From: Phialocephala subalpina
Lineage: Eukaryota; Ascomycota; Leotiomycetes; Helotiales; Mollisiaceae
Direction of reading: 5' to 3'
Assembly (NCBI GenBank): GCA_900073065.1
Contig: FJOG01000021.1
Span: 751,528 to 815,527 of the forward strand
DNA length: 64,000 bases
Part shown: piece after piece, positions 57,015-64,000 of the stretch
Layout of the letters: every line of letters starts with the position of its first letter
Position numbering within the stretch: position 1 is the stretch's first letter
The notes under the pieces: generated by a model
What the model saw: only the letters and a program-made list of their open reading frames with translations
Told to the model about the DNA's origin: nothing
Database searches by the model: none
Made by a program: the position numbers and the translations under genes

Positions 57015-57653
57015 TTGGGATGATGCCTTGGCGCTTTGCATGATTTTCTTTCTTTGATGGCTGGGCTTACGGGGGCGGTGGATGTATAAGATAGATGAAG
57101 TTGGAGTTGGAGTTGGGCAAAGGGAAGGGTGAAGCATCGCATGGATCCGAGCAATTTTTCTTTTCTTGTTTTTAGCGGTCTGCTCGCTCCTCTACATGCA
57201 ATGAATTTCCTTCAACGTCAATGCCACAACCTACCGTGATGACGATATTTGAACAGAGTATATGGTGATGAATTTCAGATGTCAAAATTGAGATGTGGGG
57301 AAAGCTTTGCCCGACCCCTGAAAGTGGATGTCAGCGACTTGAAGCCTGACTGCCTCAGGCACAACATCCGGGATAAACGCGACCGCGGCTTCGAGAACCT
57401 CAACTACTTAGCTTCCAGCATGTCAATCTCACGACAATTGGTCCTGCCTCTCCGAGGTGCTGGTCACACTTGGTCAAATCCACGACTGGTTCTACGCCCG
57501 CCCAATGTCACTTGTTACACCACCTCTGCAATTGCTCAGCGCAATGTCAAGGCATGGCGATCGCGTCGCCGTTCAGGTGGTTGCATTCACGGCAGGAGAC
57601 ATACATACTCCACCAACTCCAGTTGGACCTGGGATTGGACGGCTCTGATGCAG

Positions 57654-58773
57654 GCGCTCTGCGAAGACGAAAGCGAAGCCGAAAGAGCGCCGACGTTGGA
57701 AGCTGCCTAAACCTGACGAAGGCGAACTTCTGACGATACTGTTTTTGGTACTTGTATTAGGGGAGGTCTTTTATTATTTTCCACCCTTCTTGGAATACCA
57801 AGTTGTTGCTAAGGAAAGCCATTCTGCAAAAATAAGCATAATCACAGTCCGCACATCGAAGCCTGAATCAGAGGTGTTTTTGGGTCCCACTACTGCGCTC
57901 GAGCTCGACGCTCGCCAGTGGCAGAGAGCATGGAAAGAGGGGATTTGGACATTCCAGGTCAGCGACTACACGAAGAGATTTCCGCGGATTTTTGGTAACG
58001 TTTCGTCTTACACGCCACTACCACCACTCGATGGGCAGGATCCTGGCTACATACGTCTTCTTGTACATAGGCAAGAGGATGACGATGTTGAAACAGATGC
58101 GGTACACGAGAAGGTATCGCAAAGGGGGTCTCTAATTCGCATGGCACGGCCGAAATGGTTTGGATATGTTGCGCCGATACCAAAGGATGTTCAGCAGGTC
58201 ATCCTTTTCGCAAGTGGCGTCACTGGAATTGCGCCTATGTTGCAGACGATCCATACCCTCCTCGAAGCGCGGAGGGGAGACGGCATCGAAGGTCGGACGC
58301 CAAAGATACACGTTGTATGGTTCAAGCAAAATCTGGGACGTGTTCACGGGAACGGAATGGCTCCATCCTATGAGACATCATTCGAGGCGTCGGCAGTGGA
58401 CAGGATAGCCAGCGCAGAGCTCGAGAGATTGCGCTTGGTTCGTCCGGACAAGCTTGTCATTGAGCCAGTTGACGTGGGCAGTACGTTCGCACAGGTGGCG
58501 AAGTTTATTGAGTCGGCTCCACGCACGCGTCGCAAACTAACATTCTTGCAACGTTTGGGCACGTGGCTACAGCGACCTCTTTCTTTGGGATCATTCAAGA
58601 CGGTGGACAGTGCTAGACTGTTACTTATCTCGGGATCCAGAGGCTTTGCGGAATCTCTGTCTGGATACAGCGAGGGTCGGAGCTATACAGAAGACGAACC
58701 GAGTATTCTTACTAAAGCTGAGCAGGCAGGCTGGAGAATCTTGGACCTTTCTACGATGCAAGTGTGTACTTGA
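57654..58773 (+). CDS. Mitochondrial-type FAD/NAD oxidoreductase (CYC2/AIM33-like), 5' end uncertain
   Basis: The open frame reads KPKERRRWKLPKPDEGE, then a membrane helix (LLTILFLVLVLGEVFYYFPPF), then a ferredoxin-reductase-type FAD domain (KISIITVRTSKPESEVFLGP), and the NAD domain with VILFASGVTGIAPMLQTIHT and a late LLLISGSRGFAE. The order helix, FAD, NAD fits CYC2-type inner-membrane oxidoreductases that support cytochrome c biogenesis. A likely targeting sequence starts at ATG 57420 (MSISRQLVLPLRGAG) but in another frame. An intron ending at 57653 (ATGCAG) or a frameshift must connect them, and I could not find a good donor. Ends at TGA 58771-58773. Confidence 0.8.
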
Positions 58774-59229
58774 ATATTTTAGGCTTGTATTCCGAACAAA
58801 GTTTCTCGGCTCGGATTGCGATCTCAACTGTTCGAAAATACCAATATCCGGCTCAACAATCTCAACTCCATGTTCCGATTCATATGACCTAGGGTCTATG
58901 ACCACTTGATGTCGCGATCAGATGCATGAGTGTGTTTCTTCGTATTTGGTTTGGCTTTTGAAAACCTGCCGGCAATTTGGTTCATTTGTCATATCCCGTC
59001 TTCAAGCAGCTCAAGCTTCTCAACCATCGTGTCACGAGCTTTGGCTTTGGCGACAAATTGGAGCCCAAGGTATCACTGAGGCTTAACGTAGCCAGGCTCC
59101 TCGGTCGTAGGTCAAGGCTTCCAGCTTGCGCTCTCTAAATTGCAAGTCCGAATCGACCAAGGCACCACGACCAATAATTGAACAGAAATATTTTTTTTAC
59201 ACCTTGTATACCAAGAGTAGAGAGCTGGT

Positions 59230-59340
59230 CCATCGCACCAATTTCCTAGGTCGGTTCTCCGAGCTCAATGCCGATTGTTTTGACACCGATCGTCAACTGA
59301 CAGATCTGAAGAACGGCGACTCGGTATGTGATGCATCGCA
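59230..59340 (+). pseudogene. HET C-terminal fragment
   Basis: Plus-strand stretch FSELNADCFDTDRQLTDL resembles VEFNGDCFDTDHRVTDL in the HET pseudogene at 62302-63790. An isolated remnant with no other HET motif nearby. Confidence 0.55.
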
Positions 59341-59474
59341 TGGATCCGGACAATCTCTCTTCTCTCTTCTCTTTCATTTCCCGCTGCTTCGCTGCTCTCT
59401 ACGAATTGAATTTTCTTAACTGGCAGACAATACCGTCGGCGTTGATCTTTCATTTCCTCGCATTCGCCTTGAGT

Positions 59475-60408
59475 TTATTTCCCAATTTGCAGAAAAACCA
59501 TGAGAACGACAGAGTACCTATGCGCTGTCAGTAGCGACTCTAAGGAGGAAGAACGATATGACAGGTGACTTACACAGCAGTCGCTCCCAAAGTCTCGAAT
59601 GGTTTGGCAGCAGTCGCATATGTGACTACACAGAGGAACAATGTTATGAATCCAGTGATCCAGGCCAAGCTCGCTTTGTTACTGCTAGTAAATTCCAAGA
59701 TCCAAAGTGGGGCAATGAGCATCACGAGGCCAGCAACAGCAATGGTGACGGAAATGCAGCCATCAATTCTTTCATCAGACATATACAGTTCATGTTTAGC
59801 ATCATAGTCACTGCTGTCGATGCCTTTCCTCTTCACTCGCCACGGTCTGAAGATGCGAAAAGTGCCGCAACCTCTCGAAGAAATTTCGCAGAGGCGATTG
59901 GGATTTCGGGACGACCGAGAAGAGATCACTGGTGTGGTTTACGTATGTTGCTTCTCCTACTTGGATAGCATTGAGATGATTTTCCAGCCATTGCCGGATG
60001 TTCTTTGCGTCTTTTGATGGGACAGGTGGTCGGTTTGCAAGCTGGGAGTAATAGAATATGAACTCGTCTGATCTCTATTGGCGGGATTCTTCTCGGATGC
60101 TAGCTGAAGTTATTACTGTACTCCTTTAATTTGCGACAAATCATACCCTGTAGCAATCGTGCTCTTGCACTCCCAGCATCAGCTCCGAAGGACCCATTGT
60201 GAATATCCGGTGTGCTTTTCTCTAAAGAGGCTTCGTCCAAAGTCGCGAGCTCATGCTCAAGAATTTCGATCTCATCTTGAAGCGCTAGACACACCTTCGC
60301 ATTCAGCACCGAGAACCGTCGAAAAACAAGAAAATCATTGTCCAAGGCAATGAACTTCGAATAGTGCCGGTAACCAGTGTACTTCCATTCCTTATCCTCA
60401 ACTTCTTC
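59475..60408 (-). pseudogene. DUF6594 membrane protein (one frameshift)
   Basis: Exons 60408-60117, 60067-59574 and 59517-59475. The first begins after an acceptor (CTACATAG) and reads EWKYTGYRHYSKFIA, then DNDFLVFRRFSVLNAKV, the DUF6594 start, with a coiled-coil-like LQDEIEILEHELATL. The second has YYSQLANRP, NIRQWLENH and SPLRNFFER, then after a one-base frame change KGIDSSDYDAKHELYMSDER and the membrane part LVMLIAPLWILEF and ITGFITLFLCVVTYATAAKP. The last exon ends VYSVVLMVFLQIGK. Two or three C-terminal helices. The upstream first exon was not located. If the frame change is a sequence error the gene could be intact. Function of the family is unknown. Confidence 0.75.
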
Positions 60409-60934
60409 CTATGTAGGTGTCGATTATAGTATTTCTAGTCGTCTTGACGTCGACGAATCAGTCATATTTGATTTCGAGCTCGTCGGTTTGTGTTGCAATC
60501 CAGTAGCCATATCGAAGAGATCCAGTCGTGATAATGATCTGAAAGCTTGCTGACGCGAATCATTTGCTGTTCAGCGAAGTTTATCCACGCCTTGGTTGGT
60601 TCGAACCAGGAGCCGCGATGTCGCAAGTGCATGTAAAGGCACAGACTCAAACCTGCTTTTTTTCCCTTCTCAACGCGCAACATGTTCGAACGATACTCGT
60701 TCAAGGTCGTGGAACCTGTTGGTTGGTTGCAACGACGTTGATTTTGTTGATGAGGTTATCTGGTGGAGGCTGTGCAGGTCTCGAACGCATCTGGCGTTGA
60801 TAAGGCATATCAAAGCCCACAGTCTCATCCCGATGTATTGATCAGAAGTTGAAAGATCTGTTGATTTCCGTAGCACCTTTATCATTTTTGACATAGTTCG
60901 AACCGTTGAGTCTGAGGACCCTTAGGCGGGAAGT
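60409..60934. other. Intergenic/unresolved
   Basis: Would contain the missing first exon and promoter of the DUF6594 gene. An ATG at 60464 (minus; MTDSSTSRRLEIL) is one candidate but lacks a clear donor. Confidence 0.35.
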
Positions 60935-62119
60935 ATGTTATTTGATGTCGCCACCAGCGTTGACCAAGGGAATGGAAACCGACGACGAGAGCCTCCGAAG
61001 ACGTCGCTTGCAGGAAAAGTGCTGAAGAAGAAACGGAAGGTGGGAATGAACGCTTTTCCTCCCCCAGCGAAACCAACTTCTTTCGGTTCCCTTATCTCTC
61101 AATTCGAAATACAGGAGGAACAGTGAATAGTTTGGGGGATTTGGAGGACGACGGTCGATACAGCCTGAGCGCGGCTCAATATCAACGGCAATCCAATGAC
61201 ATCAGCTCTTCGAATTGAAACACATTCACATCTGCAGAAACGTCCAGGGAGATACCGGCTGCGTCTCAGTCTCTTTCTCAAACGGAATCGCTCACAGCGT
61301 TTGAAAGACTTCTGGATCTCAATCCATACCTGAGGCCTTACATCAAGTACAAAATACCACTCGAGCGCAAAGGTAACTTCCAACCGGAGTTTCCGGTCCC
61401 TCCAATCTTCTACTGAAGTTCATGCAGGGCATGCTTAGACCATGGTGACATTTGTAACGTTGATCAGGGAAATTCTTCCTCTAAGTGCTCCGCGTGTATT
61501 CGGTTTGATGGGAGGTGTATATTTGCAAATCGGGAAGGCAACATACCTGCCAAGCACGAAACACATTTTAATTGTGGTAGATGCATCACAAATGGCAGGT
61601 TACAAGAAGATTAGGAACAGATACCCACTCCAAGCGCATCCACGCAGACAGAAAACTCACATTTCAACGAGTATGATGACTACAGACTGCCCAGCTTATC
61701 TCCGAATGCAAGGCTCCTCTTTCTAGTTGAGATCAGAAAGCAGAACAGAGAAGAACTGTCTCCTGAAACAAGTAAAGGAACTGGATGAGGAGGTAACGAG
61801 GTCAAGGTCATTCTATAGCCAACCACGACGTCCAGTGGCATTGGGTGTTCAGGAATTTTGGGACCCCGCGAAGCAACTGCCACTAGCCCTGCGAGGAGTG
61901 GGGAAAGAGATTAGATCGAGCAAAGACGGAGCCTTTTCTGCTGACAAAAACAATGATGATGACGATGGCGACGAGGATGATGGTTACACGGTTCGCGAGC
62001 TTGAGAAGGACGAAGGTCTTAGGATATCTACTGATGAATTTTGGAAGCGAGAATTCGAGGAAAATAGCAACCCAGACTGGTATTACTTCTGGGAGCATGA
62101 ACCGCGAAAACATCGTTGA
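60935..62119 (+). pseudogene. Decayed Cys-rich (zinc-cluster-like) protein, unrecognised
   Basis: A series of protein-like stretches: 60935-61126 (KVLKKKRKVGMNAFPPPAKP), then one frame with stops from about 61123 to 61780 reading TAFERLLDLNPYLRPYIKY and SSCRACLDHGDICN, KCSACIRFDGRCIF and NCGRCITNG, a pair of Cys-x2-Cys-x6-Cys units reminiscent of a fungal zinc cluster. A shift to another frame then leads to 61727-62119, with a long acidic run (about 61950-61985) and a C-terminus rich in Trp and Glu (FWKREFEENSNPDWYYFWEH). At least three in-frame stops and two frameshifts. I do not recognise the family. Confidence 0.6.
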
Positions 62120-62301
62120 TACTACAGACGAGGACGATACGAACCCATTTGTAACAGAGTGGAGGAGATTTGTTGTTTTGGAAGAATAGAAGCTCGGGGG
62201 CCAGGGGTAGAATATCAAAGACAAACTCGGACGTGAACAATTCATGTGATGTGCACTCATGTCTACACAATCGTGACTTCCCGAGTCTCTGCGCCTTCCC
62301 A

Positions 62302-63790
62302 CTACCCAGACCCTCCTCTATGAACCAGCGATCCCACTCTCCTATACGTCGATTCCTCCTTCGCTCTCACCAGGACAAGCGCATACGCCGCCGCTATTTG
62401 GCTCGATGGATCTTCGGCCTTAAGTTTTTGAGATCGAGTAAGATGCTCAATTGGACATTGGCTAATGAAATCCTTGTCTGTGACAGTGAAGTGACCAAGT
62501 AGAAGAAACCATACTGTCTCGCCAGGACCTAGATCAGTGACTCGATGATCAGTGTCGAAACAGTCGCCGTTGAACTCAACAGAGTCTTGGTCAAATTCCA
62601 TGGTATTCCTGATCACAGTCTTCTTCATGTACTGCCAAAGATCACGTTCCTCTGCGGAAGAGTATTTGTTGAATGTGGCGTTGATGTCCCTCGCTGACTC
62701 GGTCGTCTGGAAAGTTCCTTGTATCAATGGCCCTCGAATCTTCAGCCAAAGGTCTTCGCACATCCCGAAAACATTGATAGTATTCTGCGAGCGATGAAAG
62801 CTTTGAACTTGACAACTTGGATCTATCATAAAACCGTGGATATTGACTAGATCATACGTGATCTTCGGAACGTCATCGCTATGTGTCCATACAGAAGCCC
62901 ACGACCAAGATGGTGCACCAGCATCAGCGTCACGGAAGCTCGGATGCTGGTTCTTGAATGCCATTTCTTTCCTCCAACATAGAGCTCTAGGAAGATCCTG
63001 CGACCAGAGACCTCCGAGATACCAGCAGTCGCCAGATAGCTGTTTGGCGACTCGGGAAGCGAGACCGGAAAGCGAGGGAAGACGATCTATCTGTTTGGTG
63101 AGTTTCAGCGTGCAGTACTCGGTGATGAGCTCCAGCCAGATATCCAGAATTTGGGATTGGTAACATTTGGTGAGATGATCGATGTGTATATCACCTTCAG
63201 CTGCTCGAGTTTCCTTTCGTCGGAACTTGCTGAGAGTTGCAGTATTCCTGACGACAGTTGCAACATGCCGTCGGGGTCACCCCATCGATGATCTTCCAAT
63301 CTTAAACACTCGCACGAAAGTCCGGATGCACACTCCCATATCAGCTCCTCTGCGTGAAAATGCAATGTCCTTGCCGATAGAAGCCGTTCTTGAAAACCCC
63401 AGCCGCGACTCAGAAGCGGAGACGTATGCTCCATCGTATTCTCATAGTTCATAGTCCGTGTAAACCGATCATGAGCAACATGCAACGCGTTCCTCACAAA
63501 TATCTTGTAATAGCCTTCCTCGTCGTCTTCGGGCTCAATGGTAGTATTATCTCCAACGTTGGTTTCGATCTGATTTTGAGAATCGAGAGACCATCTCTCC
63601 GCGAAGCAGCCGCCTTTGCCGTTGCTCGAGTGCGTGGTGGCAAGATTGAGCTACGAGTTCATGTAGACGTCTGCCATTTTCGCTGATTCGATTTCCCAGT
63701 CTCGTCGATCGTCTTGAATGATGCAAACTATGTCGACCTGGGCGAATGGCCAAGTGGACTCCTCGCCCGGCAGATCCTCGGGCCCGCCAA
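62302..63790 (-). pseudogene. HET-domain protein (5'-truncated, nonsense and frameshift)
   Basis: The upstream part reads WPFAQVDIVCIIQDD, RRDWEIESAKMADVYMNS, a TAG at 63651-63653, then GGCFAERWSL and SPLLSRGWGFQERLLSARTL, all core HET-domain motifs. A one-base frame change near 63140 leads to WLELITEYCTLKLTKQ, IDRLPSLSGLASRV, DLPRALCWRKE and APSWSWASVW, the conserved post-HET region, then the variable C-terminus to TAG 62302. The start of the HET domain is missing upstream of about 63790. HET proteins mediate vegetative incompatibility. Divergent in sequence from the remnant at 11829. Confidence 0.88.
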
Positions 63791-64000
63791 GGCTTATCTA
63801 TTACTGAATAAACTCTACCCTCCGTTGTTTCCTCGCTGATTGGTTTGCTTTTTCAAAAGCTACTTATGTTTGGTGGAAGAGATCCTGTGTAACAGGAGAT
63901 AGCGTTTTGCTCATATGCGCTGTTGAATGCGACGAGCCTCACGCACCTGAATAGGGCGAGAATTTAGACCAATGCTTAACGAGCCTAATGAACTAAGTCT
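63791..64000. other. Window end, nothing recognised
   Basis: The minus strand here does not continue the HET domain; no other feature seen. Confidence 0.5.

Noticed and set aside
1..64000. tRNA, rRNA and CRISPR
   Set aside because: Scanned by eye for tRNA B-box-like GGTTCGAATCC with cloverleaf arms, rRNA and regular spacer arrays; none found. A covariance-model scan was not possible here.

Overview
This window is from a filamentous ascomycete (Pezizomycotina). The evidence is short GT-AG introns of about 45-150 bp, fungus-specific families (HET, NACHT/STAND, Zn2Cys6 regulator, PTH11-like rhodopsin-domain protein, DUF6594, secreted tyrosinase, ATG22, EXPERA, Gpr1/Fun34/YaaH), and transposons carrying the transition-only, CpA-depleted signature of RIP (repeat-induced point mutation). 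The class is not resolved; Leotiomycetes is a guess. No tRNA, rRNA or CRISPR array was recognised.

Layout. 1-11.7 kb is an AT-rich RIP-mutated transposon block. A full-length Ty3/gypsy retrotransposon (5019-11395, 346-bp LTRs, 5-bp target duplication AACGC) sits inside a pogo/Fot1-type transposase gene whose frame continues exactly on both sides. 11.8-12.7 kb is a HET pseudogene cut off by that block. 12.7-16.8 kb has no convincing gene but four spaced TATA boxes. 16.8-17.8 kb is an acetate-transporter-family gene. 20.5-23.7 kb holds a secreted double-psi-barrel gene and an M61-like peptidase gene, both with RIP-compatible nonsense codons, followed by a 397-bp MITE. 24.6-26.1 kb is an intact protein with a possible catalytically dead OTU fold. 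27.4-28.2 kb is an EXPERA membrane protein, 29.2-30.6 kb a secreted tyrosinase, and 31016-31764 an assembly gap. 33.2-34.6 kb is a PTH11-like membrane protein. 34.7-39.0 kb is a dead STAND (NACHT) gene whose 5' end abuts a 73-bp copy of a gene 17 kb away and whose body is split by a Tc1/mariner element. 40.6-42.5 kb is ATG22. 43.6-46.4 kb is an amino-acid permease pseudogene split by an AT-rich insert. 46.8-50.3 kb is an intronless 1165-residue four-domain protein. 51.5-53.9 kb has two divergent members of an unrecognised family. 54.8-56.2 kb is a Zn2Cys6 regulator, then a small Pro/Tyr/Gln-rich membrane protein and a CYC2-type flavin oxidoreductase. 59.2-63.8 kb is a graveyard of HET fragments, a frameshifted DUF6594 gene and a decayed Cys-rich gene.

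The most notable object is the four-domain protein at 46836-50333: class I methyltransferase, berberine-bridge-type FAD oxidase, animal-type phosphomevalonate-kinase-like P-loop kinase, and adenine-phosphoribosyltransferase-like domain in one open frame, with catalytic motifs visible in each. It could act as a nucleotide-tailoring enzyme, but no substrate can be read from sequence. The second theme is decay: RIP-type nonsense codons are found in transposons and also in apparently single-copy neighbours, and the incompatibility-type genes (HET, STAND) are all broken.
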